A stretch of 64,000 bases of DNA, taken from the NCBI RefSeq assembly GCF_000699445.3, contig NC_067200.1, positions 7,376,450-7,440,449 of the forward strand, written 5' to 3'. Within the stretch, counting starts at the first letter, position 1. Each line of letters opens with the position of its first letter. Origin of the DNA: Schistosoma haematobium (lineage: Eukaryota > Platyhelminthes > Trematoda > Strigeidida > Schistosomatidae). Both the position numbers and the translations under genes were made by a program. Positions 11,634 through 22,364 of this stretch are shown in pieces. Below the pieces are notes generated by a model. The model had not been told where the DNA came from. It saw only the letters and a program-made list of their open reading frames with translations, and searched no databases.

Positions 11634-11879
11634 TTCATGGATAGTATCTCCAGCCAGTTCTTGGATTGATGACTATTTCGATTGGATTGATCCTAGTGGT
11701 TCATCATTATGTTGTCGAATTAATCGAAATACACATAAATTTTGTCCACCTGACTTAGTTGATAACAATTGTATACCATGTCCAGTTTATTTAGATGATG
11801 GACGACCGAATGCTTTAGATTTCAATCACTATTTACCATATTTTCTATCGGAAAATCCTGGATCCAATTGTCCTAAAGG
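11634..11879 (+). CDS. NPC1: NPC1 exon d (luminal loop 3)
   Basis: The exon encodes VSPASSWIDDYFDWI, then a cysteine-rich stretch with SLCCRINR, FCPPDLVDNNCIPCP and LPYFLSENPGSNCPKG. The spacing of these cysteines and the SSWIDDYFDW motif are hallmarks of the third luminal loop of NPC1, which packs against the N-terminal and middle luminal domains. The phase is 2 in and 2 out, matching its neighbours. The donor is GTAAGT at 11880. Confidence 0.95.
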
Positions 11880-12241
11880 GTAAGTTATTTGGGTTTTTTA
11901 TATGTGATAAGTTGAGCATAATCGGTTCGATCAATATTTTAAAGTACTACCAAAAATTGTTAGTTATGGATATAACTAAATTTGTGACTTACGAATGGTA
12001 TTAGTGTTCTCAAACACTTATCAACTTCAGTTGATGTTCATGATGAATACATGATAATGTATATTAAATTCACGAACTGAGTACCTGAACACTCATGAAT
12101 AATTAATGATTGATTCACTTAGTATTGTTTTGCTTGAATCTTCCCATTGAAGTTTAAGACTGCAATTGATCAGTCTGTTATTGGCATATGTGCATACTGT
12201 GCGTATTGCTTCGATATTGCCTTAATTCACAAGCTTTATAT

Positions 12242-12490
12242 GCAAAGATGGATAGTGGCTAGCAAAACAATACTAAGTGAATTTAAATCCACCCCATTGC
12301 ACAAGCGACTGACTATCAGGACTCAGTAGCTGAATAGATAACGCAGTGGATTTTGGAGCGAATGGTACTGGGTTCGAGTCCCAGAGCGAACATCAACTCA
12401 GATGCAGGTACATCCGGCTGACGAGTCCCAAGTAGGATGAAACGCGCGTCCTGGTTTCCACTGCTGGTCATTATCCATCTTTGCTTATAA
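12242..12490 (+). mobile_element. Sm-alpha-like SINE with tRNA-like head and hammerhead ribozyme
   Basis: The head (about 12318-12395) is tRNA-like: TAGCTGAATAGATAACGCAG serves as the A-box region and GGTTCGAGTCCC (about 12370-12382) fits the RNA polymerase III B box. The hammerhead follows. The 3' end CATTATCCATCTTTGC is mirrored upstream by GCAAAGATGGATAGTGGCTA (from 12242), so a reversed piece of the element's own 3' end lies 5' of the head. Schistosome Sm-alpha repeats with active hammerheads are well described; this copy fits them closely. Confidence 0.9.
12403..12470 (+). ncRNA. Sm-alpha-type hammerhead ribozyme
   Basis: The order is AGGTACATCCGG (stem I with its tertiary-contact bulge), CTGACGA (12418-12424), stem II GTCC/GGAT with a CAAGTA loop, GAAA (12439-12442), minimal stem III CGCGCG, cleavage GTC (12448-12450), and CTGGTTTCCACTG closing stem I. 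All invariant core bases are present. Two pairs are G-U wobbles: in stem II (GGAT instead of GGAC) and in stem I (CCGG with CTGG). It closely resembles the published Schistosoma hammerhead used in structural work; cleavage in RNA made from this copy is likely but unproven. Confidence 0.9.
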
Positions 12491-13396
12491 ATTATTGACT
12501 GAGTTTCTAGTCTGCACATAGATCAATGCACGTGATTAGTTTCATACTTAGCCTGATACATATCTTTCCATTACTTAAATTCAATGAGGTCATGTGGATA
12601 TGGTAAACCACTTGACATTGAAAAGCCTGACATCTGAGTACTTCAAGAGACCCTTTGAATAATTGAAATAGAGAAAAAGCAAGCGTTTTACTATAAACAG
12701 ATGGTAGATTAAAGAGGATAAGATCTATATATACCCTAAGTCTTAGAAAATAAATTGTACATAGTATCACTTCGCTTATATATATCCTTCTGAAGATTAA
12801 TTTCAAAGGTTTCACTTTATGCTGAATTTGTCTATCACCTTAGAATAACTGAAAATCAGATTTGTTGCACAAAACTTTTTTTTTAATGGAACAACTAGTT
12901 TTCTTTGTATTGTCTATGAAACATGTATTCAATCCTTTGTGTAAGTAGTGCTACTGTTAGCATGCGTATTTCTCAAATATAATGAAGAGATAACCTAACA
13001 CCTTTCACTCGTTGCCCGATCGAAATGGAGCACCGATAAGCACATCTTAGCAAAGATCATTACTACAAAGCTATTGAACATTGAACTCACTGTACTTTAC
13101 GATTGGTAGAGTTAAGTATATACTATTAGTTTGGCTATCCAGGACACTGATTACCCTCCTGGGTGACTTAATGCAAACACTTCTTCTATATGTGTATACT
13201 TGTTTCGAGTTTTTTATATTAAATCTTAAATTTCTGTTGCATGATCAACCTCACTGTAATCAGCAAAAAGCCTGAGACCTTATAGTTTCCCTATAATTAC
13301 TGACTGAATTTACTATTCGATAAAATTGAAATCATTCTTATTATACATAAGCCTTTTGTCTATTTATTTCAAGTTTATTTTTAAATGTTTTTCCAG

Positions 13397-13633
13397 TGGT
13401 AAAGCTGCATATTCTACCGGTGTTCGTCTTTTACGCGACAACATCACTGGCAGTGTAACGGTTGGAGCTAATTATTTTATGGCTTATCATGGTGTCTTAA
13501 AAAAACCTGATGATTATGTGAATGCGTTAAAAGCGGCAAGATATTATGCCAATAAAATAACTCAATCATGGTATGCAACAACTGACAATTATATGAATGG
13601 ACCAATTCGCAGGAATACTGTTTTTCCTTACAG
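13397..13633 (+). CDS. NPC1: NPC1 exon e (luminal loop 3, C-terminal part)
   Basis: The exon encodes GKAAYSTGVRLL, VGANYFMAYHGVL, ALKAARYYANKIT and NTVFPY, matching the human HAAYSSAV, GATYFMTYH and ALKKAR blocks up to the PYSVFYVFYEQ junction. The acceptor is TTCCAG before 13397 and the donor is GTTAGT at 13634. The Ser codon is split across the intron (AG + C). Confidence 0.95.
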
Positions 13634-14039
13634 GTTAGTACAAATCAGTACAAATTATCATGATAATAATCTATATTTAAGTGACTAAAGTCATCTAACT
13701 GATAGATATATTCAGTAATCCTGAAGTCTTTAATCGAATGGATTTAAAAACCAAAAACCACTGCAGAGTATGTAAACAGTGTGTATACTAAGGACGTTAA
13801 GGCTATTATACCATTTACTTACAATATATTGGAACAAAATAGTGCAATTATGAGTGAATTACCTGTAAATCAACGGACTAATAATCGAATATTATCAATG
13901 AATATCACAAAGTGATCAGTATATATTCGGTTTCTTTCGTCATAAACATCTCAGTAAGGGTCCTTCTATCATCTCAAGGTCAAATATAATCTTACAAATA
14001 CCATTTCTCTCAACACCTTCAATAATTAGTTACAATAAT

Positions 14040-14240
14040 CGCATGAACTCCAACCAGGTAGTTCGGTCCTACTTACAGAGCTCCAGTATAACAGTCGATG
14101 GCTTGATGCACTGATACCATATCTTAGTTTCCCAACACACAATTTTCTTCCAACATAGTCCTACACTATCAAACGTAGCGTGTCAATGTAAGGAATTTTC
14201 GGGCATAATTAATATATACATTTGCTATTATATCAAGAAT
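14040..14240 (-). mobile_element. Decayed RTE-like 3' coding fragment, antisense
   Basis: CCAACCAGGTAGT, TTTTCTTCCAACATAGTCC and ACGTAGCGTGTCAATG parallel the 9225-9370 stretch of the better copy (CCAACCAGGTAGTCT, TTTCTTCCAACCTACTCC, ATAGCACGTCGAGG). Many substitutions and small gaps are present and there is no open frame. Confidence 0.6.
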
Positions 14241-14854
14241 ATGTGAATGAGATTTAATCATAGTATTCGAAGCAGTTTACACTAATTGAGTGGACTTCAG
14301 TTAAATAACCTTTGAAAACCGAACATTCATGGCCTTTTCGATTACTAAGTCGATATCCATCTATCCAATTAGCTACAGTCAGCTTCAGTGATATTGCGCT
14401 ACTATTACATTCAGAAATCTCTTAGTACAACTTGAAAGGTTAATTGCTGTACCTAGATTTTCAATCAGCTCTGTCATAATTTGTTCTCTTCTCTTGACTG
14501 TATAACCAATTGGTTAACTGGTTTTTTTACTATAGCTTTTTAAAAATTAAAAATACTATATAAAATCCAAATGTATATGCCTATTCAATACACTGTATTT
14601 GTTTCGAGTGGCTATCCTCAAGAAACTAATCCATAAATTTATACCACATAGATATAAGAATAATAAAAACTCACTAGTCGACAGATTGAATATAACTCTG
14701 CTTGGTAAAAAATTTACATTTATTTGGATTTTGTTATAGATTATCCATCAACAAGGAATGACCATGGGGTAAGCAAAGAACACTGAATGTCTCGAAATAC
14801 TCAAAAGTTGTCGTCTGTAACTATTCCAGATCAAATGTTTAATTTTTGATTAAG

Positions 14855-14955
14855 ATCATGAACCCATTGATGTTAGACCACCCTTGAAAACCTGGAGGCA
14901 CTGGACGGCCGTTTCGTCGTACTGTGGGACTCCTCAGAAGTGCGTATCCACAGCA
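14855..14955 (-). mobile_element. SINE-B fragment with hammerhead, antisense
   Basis: The reverse complement contains CTGAGGAGTCCCACAGTACGACGAAACGG in effect: core CTGAGGA and GAAA are kept. However, one stem II pair is lost (GTCC against CGAC), and the stem I pair next to the core is mismatched. Both the tRNA-like head and the 3' end are missing. Confidence 0.75.
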
Positions 14956-15091
14956 AATGTTTAATTGATCAAGAAAGAAAACATGATTTAGAAATCAATC
15001 AATTTTGAGTTAGCTAAAGTTTCTTTTTAGAATCAAATTTGATATTATTATGTTCATACATTGTTACTTCTTTTTTTTTGTATTATTTTAG

Positions 15092-15323
15092 CGTATTCTA
15101 CGTGTTCTATGAACAATATTTAACATTGGGTAATGAAGCAGCTTTCCAACTTGGTATTTGTTTACTTGCTATATTCGTTGTTACATTGGTATTTTTTGGA
15201 TTCGATATAGTTGCTACATTGATGGTCATTTTTGGTGTTGTATATATCGTGATTAGTGTATCAGCTGTTATGGTTCTATGGTCTATCACTTTGAATGCAT
15301 TATCTTTAGTCAATTTAGTTGTG
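15092..15323 (+). CDS. NPC1: NPC1 exon f (transmembrane bundle)
   Basis: It opens with VFYVFYEQYLTLG, nearly identical to the human SVFYVFYEQYLT, and then encodes three hydrophobic helices: LGICLLAIFVVTLVFF, DIVATLMVIFGVVYIVI and VMVLWSITLNALSLVNLVV. These belong to the second six-helix bundle that mirrors the sterol-sensing half. The donor GTAAGT at 15324 follows a codon boundary. Confidence 0.95.
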
Positions 15324-15924
15324 GTAAGTATTTATTTTTTCTAGCTCATGTTATTTATTGAAGATATATATCTATACATAGTCGGTCCTACGTAAGGTCA
15401 GGTGAAACCCTAATTTCGTAGTGGTAAAGTTCCAGACTGTCAAGTTTGGTTATGCACATATGAATCCTTCTTGGATCATTATTTCTCCCAAGATTACATC
15501 CGATACGCCTTACTGACAAACCTTAATCACCTCGAAACCTAGGTTAGTCAATGTTTTATACCGACTATCTCCAACCATCTAAAATCTCAATATATGGTGC
15601 TGGCAATATCGGGTCACTGAGACCAGTGGCTACGTTACAGCTTAATTGGTAGAATGCAGTCAGTCGTCCTTCTTGTTCACCTTTATTCAGTTTAATCGAT
15701 CGACCTAAATAGATATAGATTTCATCAAAAAATATGTTATCCAATGCTCATTCACGGGTGTGCGTAGGTGAACATCGTCATTTTTTAACTTTTCTTTTTA
15801 CAGATTTTGCATGAATGCCACTCACCTTATTTGCTGTGAATTCGATGACTTATCACAAAGTCATTTGACATTTCAACTGAAAAAAGCAGTCTGATTCTGA
15901 CCTCCAGCATATTGTTGAGATTGG

Positions 15925-16225
15925 TACAGTTGGTTAATGGCTAGCATTGAACCTTGAGTGTGCGTTTCGTTCTATTAGGGACTAGTCAGATGGAAGATAT
16001 AAACCCATACAGAGCAAATTCACACTTGATTTCACAAGCTATTAAGCACCTAGACGTAGTAGCTCAGTGAACAAACCGTTATATGTTGAAAGAAAAAAGT
16101 AATGGGTTCTCAGTTACATCGTATGAACGTTAGCATTGAGGTAAGCACATCCATCTGACGAGTCTTGAATAGTACAGAACAGGCATCATGAATTACATTG
16201 TTAGTCACTATCTAACTTTTCTAAG
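15925..16225. mobile_element. Sm-alpha-like SINE inverted pair, decayed
   Basis: The left piece (about 15925-15995) is antisense; its reverse complement has CATCTGACTAGTCCC, GAACGAAACGC and the GGCTAGC/ACCATTAACC-type 3' end. The right piece (about 16050-16225) is sense: GTAGCTCAGTGAAC head, GGTTCTCAGTTAC degraded B box, CATCTGACGAGTCTTG and AACAGGCATC. The left hammerhead has CTGACTA for CTGACGA and the right one has lost GAAA, so neither should cleave. The layout repeats the reversed-3'-end arrangement of the 12242 copy. Confidence 0.75.
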
Positions 16226-16369
16226 ACTTATGGGATTATCAAGATAATCTGCTCAGTGTATACACATACCGAAGCAAATTGTTTAATTCTAGTCCTTAAC
16301 ATTTAAAAATAGAGAATACAAACGTTTTCAAATTGTCAATGAATTATTTTAACTTGCAAAGATTTAACT

Positions 16370-16740
16370 AAATCCAGTACAGTCAGTCGTGTGCTGTTAC
16401 GGGTATGAGGGCTGATATCACTTCCCGGCTGCCCACACGGTGGAAGGGTATTTCTTGAGGAACCTGAAAAGGAAATTGGATTAGTGTTGGTCTTAACGAC
16501 CTGGGAGCTTGACCACAGAGCCCAAGGGACAACTGTTTGAGGCCGGTCGCCCACGGCCTTTTCGTGGGAGTTTTTTGACGTGTTAGCTCCGTTCTTCAAA
16601 GGGCCTTACCGCCGGAGACGGAAACCTGTGAGGTAAGGTGAGGTGTGACATTTTTAGGGTCGACCTTTTCTAACCCCACCCCTTTTTGTGGGAGGGCAGC
16701 ATCGCTGCAGATGCCGGTTCGGTGGGGATCCAGTACAGTA
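16370..16740 (-). repeat. Repeat D, copy 1, antisense (possible ORF1 fragment)
   Basis: A GC-rich segment shared with 59670-60290 in the opposite direction: GGTGGAAGGGTATTTCTTG, GTTAGCTCCG, AAGGTGAGGTGTG, TTTAGGGTCGACCTTTTC, GTGGGAGGGCAGCATCGC. On the - strand an open frame (16336-16599) includes ISFSGSSRNTLPPCGQPGSD; the other copy encodes ISFSGTSRTTLPRCGQPGSD. The shared frame suggests the repeat once coded for protein, perhaps an ORF1 of a retroelement. The function is unknown. Confidence 0.65.
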
Positions 16741-16834
16741 ATATTTTAGTGAACAGAACACGGATGGGTACAATCGAATGTATTCGGCACAAAACTACAG
16801 AACTTGTTAATCAAATCTAACAATCATAAAGTAA

Positions 16835-17140
16835 ATGCTTAATTTGCAAAATGTCCACCAATTGTCTCAAAATGACTCAGACTTTATTGTTCTTGCATTT
16901 TCATATAAATTACATCCTGTTTCCATTCTTTACTTTTCGATCCTCTTGTCTCTCTGTTGCCAGACCTTCTGTTCACGACTAACATCATATACTACTTATG
17001 TCAATATAAGTAGCACACATCACATTCGTCCCACCTTTAAAACAGTCGTTCTTGCGGTAGTGGTTCATGCTAGCCGTGCCATAATCTTCGTTTCTGCAGT
17101 CTGTGCTACGCTCTCCGTCAAATGAATACAAACTGACTAA
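16835..17140 (+). repeat. Repeat E, copy 1
   Basis: It contains TTGCCAGACCTTCTGTTCACGAC and the near-palindrome ACTACTTATGTCAATATAAG followed by TAGCACACATCACA. Matching segments occur at 61221-61440 (sense) and 63760-63995 (antisense). It lacks a convincing gene; open frames on both strands here are incidental. Confidence 0.6.
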
Positions 17141-17524
17141 ATTCATGATATTAATTGTTTCATTAGTAATAAATAACAAATAATTAGAAGTTAATATTCA
17201 CACAATTGCATAAATACATAAATATCATTCCATATTATCTATAGAATGTGATATTTGTCATTTGTATTAAATACATGGATATAAAATTTAACAAACATCA
17301 CTGATTCACTCATTGAATGTAAACAATTTACATTAGTGTTTTAACTAGTGAAACCATTCACATTGTTCAAGGCCACTTATACTATACAATAAAACCGTTC
17401 ATATTTTAATTGATTGTCTATGACTGAGCAAAAACATTTCGGACTGTTTTATAAATAAAATAAAAAACAATCAATGGTTAGCGTATTATGTTACAAGTTG
17501 GATACTTTTAAGCATTCAAGCTAC

Positions 17525-17820
17525 ATCAGTTAGTCAGTCAGCTACAACGTAGGACCAGGCACATATGTAATCCACTAACTGTCTAGTTTACCTAAATGAT
17601 TAAGACTATAAATGTTTAGGGATAACCTTTGAATGATACGAAAGTGATTATGAGAAACTTCAATCCATTGCTAGGATTTAAATAGGGTTACAAATTAGTG
17701 TTTGAATAATTTTTTTCTGGTTGGTGACTTTTTTTGACGAGTTGGAGAATGCTGGTCAACGATCTATGCTCCACTGGGAGTAACAGGCGTGAGTGAGTAA
17801 GTAAGTAACAAATTAATGTA
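17525..17820. mobile_element. RTE-like 3' end pieces in opposed orientation
   Basis: TCAGTCAGCTACAACGTAGG with ACCAGGCACATATG is the antisense form of the RTE 3' tail (compare CCTACGTTGTAGCTGACT near 19715 and 56100). About 120 bp later comes GACGAGTTGGAGAATGCTGG, then CACTGGGAGTAACAGGCG and a GAGTGAGTAAGTAAGTAA tail, which looks like a sense retroelement end. The junction between them is not clear. Confidence 0.5.
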
Positions 17821-18212
17821 AGGAATTAGGATTTAGTTGTTAGAAGATACAGTTCTTATCACGAAGTAACATCAACTGTAGTGTCAAATTAATATTATTT
17901 ACTCAAATGGATAAGTAAATTTTGCGTAATAGTCTAAGGGGCACTATTTTATATCTGATTAGTTTATCCATAAACAATAATCTTGTTGGATAGCATTTCC
18001 TAACTGTTTTGTAGACTAATCTTACATAAAAAAGGATGCAGTCACACGTGATTGAGTTGTAGAATTTATCTTCTGAGAAAGAAAAATTTTGGTGTTTTGA
18101 GAGTGACTCCTCATCCCTTGAATTACGTCTTAATGTTAGATGATTATAGGTATTTGATAGATACAATATGACATTGATCATTATTTAGTGAGTAAGGTGA
18201 TCTCGAGTGATG

Positions 18213-18213
<1 letters not shown>

Positions 18214-18264
<51 letters not shown>
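18214..18264. repeat. TA dinucleotide microsatellite
   Basis: About 51 bp of uninterrupted TA. It causes the Tyr/Ile-repeat open frame on the - strand, which is not a gene. Confidence 0.95.
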
Positions 18265-18266
<2 letters not shown>

Positions 18267-18269
18267 TTA

Positions 18270-18600
18270 TAACTTCTTAAATGGTCACACCATTGAAGGG
18301 TATTTCTTCGTGAGGTATGCGAAAAGGAAACTAAGGTTAGAGGGTAGTTTTGACGACTTGGGAGCGTGACTGCAAACTTCAAAAGATAACTGAAGTCAAT
18401 TACACACTGTTTTTTGTCAATAGTTTTAAATATGTTATCTTCATACCTTTGAAGTCTTAATTCTAACGATGAAAATCCATGTAGTAAGGGGAGATGTTCT
18501 ATTTTTAGAATCGAACTTTACTAATCTCTTATTTCCATTGTGAGAATGTTGTATCACCTCAGATACTTTTTATTTGAAGGAAATATTTTGCTGACATCAA
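18270..18600 (-). repeat. Repeat D, copy 2, antisense, decayed
   Basis: CCATTGAAGGGTATTTCTTC, TTTTGACGACTTGGGAGCG, GAAAATCCATGTAGTAAGG and TTTTAGAATCGAACTTTAC follow the same order as the 16370 copy, with many transitions toward A/T. No open frame remains. Confidence 0.6.
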
Positions 18601-19079
18601 ACTCCAGAATACCTGACCGCATATCTTCACCCTTGAATTTTAATCATGTTTGTTGAAATCATTGATTAATTGTCCCTTGGAATCAACTCCTATCAAATAT
18701 TTACATATGATCTGATATCTATTGATTCTAGTCGATAATTTCTTCAAAGATAAACAAAATTGTTGTGAAATATACTTTCATTCTACTTTTGTATAGAGAT
18801 TATTTTCAAGTTTTTTTTTTAAACCATTGAAGGGAAGAGTGTTTTGTTTGTTTGTTTGTTTTCTCTCACTTCATTTGACAAAATGAAACGTTAATAAGTT
18901 AAGTGATGTTGATAATCTATCGTAATTGTTAACTATTATTTACTTTGATAATCTGGTTTTGTTTATTAAAAATGAGTATTCAGTTGCCTAAGAAAGAAAG
19001 AGAGAAAGAGAGAGAGTAGTATACTATCCAAAAACATCTTTACGACAGGCTTATTACTGTTCCCTTTAAATACAGATTG

Positions 19080-19740
19080 ATTTCAGTGCTGCAAAACGTG
19101 GCTAATAAAAGTAGAAGATATTGGTAAGCTACTAGTATTTGACCGCAGATATCTTAGAAATATTGCTCGCATCTGCTGGGATTACCGGGTAAGTAATCGT
19201 CAAGTTAGACGTGGGGTATTAGGGAATGGTGGTAAATCAGTTGGTGAGGTTGTGAATCTTCATCGACTGAGATTTTTGGGCTACATGTTGCGTATGCCTC
19301 AACACCGATTATGACGACGCGCAGTGCTGACTAGTGTAGTGGATGGTTGGAAGAAAGTTAGGTTCGGTCAAACCAAAACATGGCATCAGTGCTTGAAGTC
19401 ACTGACTTCTGATCTGAGCCATGTAGGTAGATGCACACTACTTAGTTGGGGTCCGTGTGACTATCGTAACCAATGGTTGGAGACGCTGGGTGATATGGCT
19501 CAGAATCGATCACAATGGCATCGGTGTATTATACACTCTCTGTCTTCCCTTAAAGTATGAGATTAAAATCGCTTCATATCTTTCTTCCTGTGTTATATCC
19601 TTATTGCAATCTTTCTTTTATATAATACCACCACTGAATTAACTACTTTTATTAATCTGGTGTTCATCGTGTTGTGCTAATGAGGTGTGGCAACTTGGAC
19701 CTGTCCTACGTTGTAGCTGACTAACTGGTGGATGGATTTA
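19080..19740 (+). mobile_element. RTE-like 3' end, sense, 5'-truncated
   Basis: The translated pieces parallel the 9153-9815 reverse transcriptase C-terminus: YLRNIARICWD, VSNRQVRRGVLGNGGKSVGE, VNLHRLRFLGYMLRMPQHRL, then a stop (TGA near 19312), then GWKKVRFGQTKTWHQC, SLTSDLSHVGRCTLLSWGP and LETLGDMAQNRSQWHRC. The 3' region ends with GTCCTACGTTGTAGCTGACT. It is a different subfamily from 8885 and 44820, judging by LTSVVDGWKKV against FSG-GVGWKK. It is not functional. Confidence 0.85.
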
Positions 19741-19856
19741 TGAGTATATCTAAAGTATTAGAAAATATCCGAATAGTTTAACATCATATTTTGTTGTAAA
19801 TATATGTACTCTTATGTTAAGGATGTAAATTTTCTTCTTTTTTTTCAATATTTTAG

Positions 19857-19970
19857 GCTTTAGGTATATCTGTTGAGTTTTGTGCACATATAGTTCGTTC
19901 ATTTACAATCAGTGTATTACCAACTCGAGTGGAACGAGCTAAAGAATCTCTTAATGAAATGGGTAGTTCT
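19857..19970 (+). CDS. NPC1: NPC1 exon g
   Basis: The 38-codon exon encodes [19 protein letters not shown] and [15 protein letters not shown]. Human NPC1 has SCGISVEFCSHITRAFTVS and RVERAEEALAHMGSS at this place, a strongly conserved RND-permease segment. The exon is symmetrical (phase 0/0). Acceptor ATTTTAG, donor GTAAGT at 19971. Confidence 0.96.
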
Positions 19971-21081
19971 GTAAGTTGTGAACATGATCATTTATGTATA
20001 TGCTTTAATGATATTGTTTTTTTATTTTCATCATTAACTTCTACTTTTGTTAAATCCACTCGAAATAAACATATGAGTTATGTGTAAAGTTCGAAATCAG
20101 AATAATGAAATGATTCGTATATAAGAAGGCACTATTAATAATGATGATATGCATTTCGAAAACTTCCATTCGTAAGGCAACTATGAAATATATATGTTGT
20201 GTCTTGTGGGCTGCAGATTAGAGAGCAGCGAATTATCGATCGGACCAAAGACGCGCAAACACGTAAGAACGGCCTAGAGTTCTGATTGGTCCCGCTTCCC
20301 TCTCTAACCCAGCCAGTTGAGTCCAGAACGCAAGTCTCAGCCTCTGAGATATGAATCGTTATATTTCAAACGTACTCTGTTTATATACCAATCAACCCGA
20401 CCACAACGTACCAATAAAATAGAAAATAACATTTGTACAATAATTAGCCAGATGTGGCTGTGAATGAGGGAGGTAGCGATTAACAGATAGGGAATAATTC
20501 ATGAATGGTAAATCGTATAATAATAGTTCATAGGTCAAAATAAAGCTCATAATAAGAGGGGCATGAATATGAGCAGTTTAGCTACATAACAATTATACGA
20601 TAAAAACATACCCATAATATTCGTTCATAAATGGATCTCAAAAATTACCATTCCTTATTCTTATCGGGATACAACAATATATAAGTTACAATCAAAGAAT
20701 AAGCGCTTTTTTGTAGTAGTTAGGTAAGAATCATGTATTTTATTTTATATAATTAAACATATAAATATTGGTACAAATTGGCACCAAAATATATATGCTC
20801 CACAAAATAAAAGTGAGATTGTAAAGAGATGGAAAAAGACTGATGAGTATAATCATAAAGAAACAAAACATATTGATAGTGATTAGTGTATAAGAGTAAA
20901 AAATAGTAATAGTGAGAGAAGCAGTTCAATTAGGGGAAATGCAACCAGAATGAATTCTTTCAGTTGTAGAAGTTATAGCAGGACCGCCACTATCTTCCAT
21001 TCTTAGCCATATCTAATCACGTCTCAAACCACGGTTTTTTCGGCATTGTGAATTTTTATCTGTTATTATTGTATCATTTAG
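19971..21081 (+). other. NPC1 intron with an LTR
   Basis: Intron between exons g and h. It contains the antisense LTR at 20195-20591. The remainder (about 20600-21060) is AT-rich and unrecognised. Confidence 0.7.
20195..20591 (-). mobile_element. Solo LTR, antisense, same family as 29802-30162
   Basis: The reverse complement shares GGTATATAAACAGAGTACG, TGAAATATAACG and GACTCAACTGGCTGG with the LTR at 29802 (there GGTATATAAATAGAGTATG and GACTCAACTGGCTGGG). The antisense start TGTTGTGTCTTG parallels that LTR's ACAACA end. The other boundary (ATAACA at 20591) is tentative, and flanking ATATA/ATTATA is only an imperfect target duplication. The U3 part has diverged. No internal region lies nearby. 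Confidence 0.65.
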
Positions 21082-21244
21082 ATCCTTCGTGGTATCACAT
21101 TGACTAAACTTGGAGGTATTGTTGTATTAGCTGCTTCAAAATCACGTCTATTTCAAATTTTCTATTTTCGTATGTATTTATCTATGATATTGTTTGGAGC
21201 ATTCACAGGACTTATTATATTACCTGTGTATCTTAGTTATTTAG
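21082..21244 (+). CDS. NPC1: NPC1 exon h (last transmembrane helices)
   Basis: It encodes [34 protein letters not shown] and [20 protein letters not shown], matching human [32 protein letters not shown] and the final helix ending LPVLLSYIG. The donor GTAAGT at 21245 splits the Gly codon after its first base. Confidence 0.96.
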
Positions 21245-21284
21245 GTAAGTGTTTATTTTTGTAATTTAATAATTGAATTTATAA

Positions 21285-21430
21285 ATCAATTGAAGCTAGA
21301 CCACCATGAAAAACCTGAAAGCAATAGACAGCTGTTTCATCCTAATATGGGACTCCAGTGCGCGTCCACGATCCCGCCCTGCGAGGTTCGAACCCAGGAC
21401 CTGTCAGTCTCGCGCGCGAACGCTTAGCTT
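21285..21430 (-). mobile_element. SINE-B fragment, antisense
   Basis: CAATTGAAGCTAGACCACC, then the hammerhead zone (GGACTCCAGTGCGCGTCC, lacking the CTGAGGA core), then CGAGGTTCGAACCCAGGACC, which is the B box of the tRNA-like head in antisense. It stops within the head. Confidence 0.75.
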
Positions 21431-21879
21431 TTTAAAAGAAAAAATCGATTATATCAGTTGATGCGTAATTCTAGTGTTTTTGAGGATTTATTTTGTTACT
21501 ATTTCATATGATCAAAAAATGGAAATACTATAACGCGTAGTAGTAAGCAAGTAGTCAATTTAAGATTGATAAACAACAGAATAGCATCGACAGATAATAT
21601 GATATAGGAAGTAAGTTAAAGCCTAAAACAAAGCTTAAACAAACAAACTTAATAAGAAAAACATGTAAATAGTTCGTTGGTGTATGCAAAATCACCATTT
21701 GTTTTGTTTAGGACTTGTCAAACAAAATCAGTCCACATCTCTATCACTGTTCTATCACATTTGAACAGGAATAGTTATGTTAACACTGAATCAAAGCATT
21801 TACACCAGTGATTTACCAAATACTTTTCAAATCTTAATGAATCTCATTCTTATTTTTTACATATAGTAGGCGTTCAACC

Positions 21880-22090
21880 GTGTCGAGCGCGTCGTCTTTG
21901 TCTTCTAGAGGTTAAGTGTCCGTGCATGAAACCGAAGATCCTAGGTTCGATTCTCAGGCACAGAGTCGTAAATGTTCTATGCTGAGTTCCATTCAGTGTT
22001 TTCATGTTTCCAAGGGTTATTCAACTTAGATTAATTCGTGATTTTAATAAAAGTCAACAATCTTCAAAACCCCATACTGATTATTATATA
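21880..22090 (+). mobile_element. SINE-B copy, sense, decayed
   Basis: The tRNA-like head is recognisable (TCTTCTAGAGGTTAAGTGTC and TAGGTTCGATTCTCAGG). The hammerhead part is mostly gone, but the 3' body ends in the family's CAACAATCTTCAAAACCCC-type tail. Confidence 0.65.
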
Positions 22091-22364
22091 TAAGCACATG
22101 ATCCTTTGTCATTGTTATCAATGACCTTAGATTGTTTTTTTCATATCTTTCAAATATGTATATAAATAAATATTACTGTGTATTGCAGTGAAGCGTAATG
22201 AAAATTCAATTGAAAACAATAATGTTGTCCTAACTAGTTTACTCATATTTTTTGACCATTAGAATTTTTCATTCACTCTATTTACAATTTTAAACTAGGT
22301 GATCAAAGATTAATAATGATATCATATTTATCTATGGTTTATAATGATAATCGAACTTTTCTCA

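Larger units (their letters stand above)
11880..13396 (+). other. NPC1 intron with Sm-alpha-like SINE
   Basis: Intron between exons d and e. The only element recognised is the hammerhead SINE at 12242-12490. The rest is AT-rich, with no coding character. Confidence 0.7.
13634..15091 (+). other. NPC1 intron with decayed RTE and SINE-B
   Basis: Intron between exons e and f. It holds a decayed antisense RTE piece (14040-14240) and an antisense SINE-B (14855-14955). Nothing else was recognised. Confidence 0.7.
15324..19856 (+). other. NPC1 intron rich in repeats
   Basis: Intron between exons f and g. In order it holds an Sm-alpha-like inverted pair, repeat D, repeat E, RTE 3' end pieces, a TA microsatellite, a second repeat D copy and a sense RTE fragment; all are listed separately. 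About 17830-18180 is AT-rich with nothing recognised. Confidence 0.7.

Noticed and set aside
12318..12395. tRNA gene
   Set aside because: A and B boxes are present but no cloverleaf acceptor stem closes; it is the head of an Sm-alpha-like SINE. The same holds for the SINE-B heads at 7630, 38120 and 45910.
18185..18382. Open frame with a long Tyr-Ile repeat (also 48573-48869)
   Set aside because: The repeat is translated TA microsatellite; nothing around it supports a gene.
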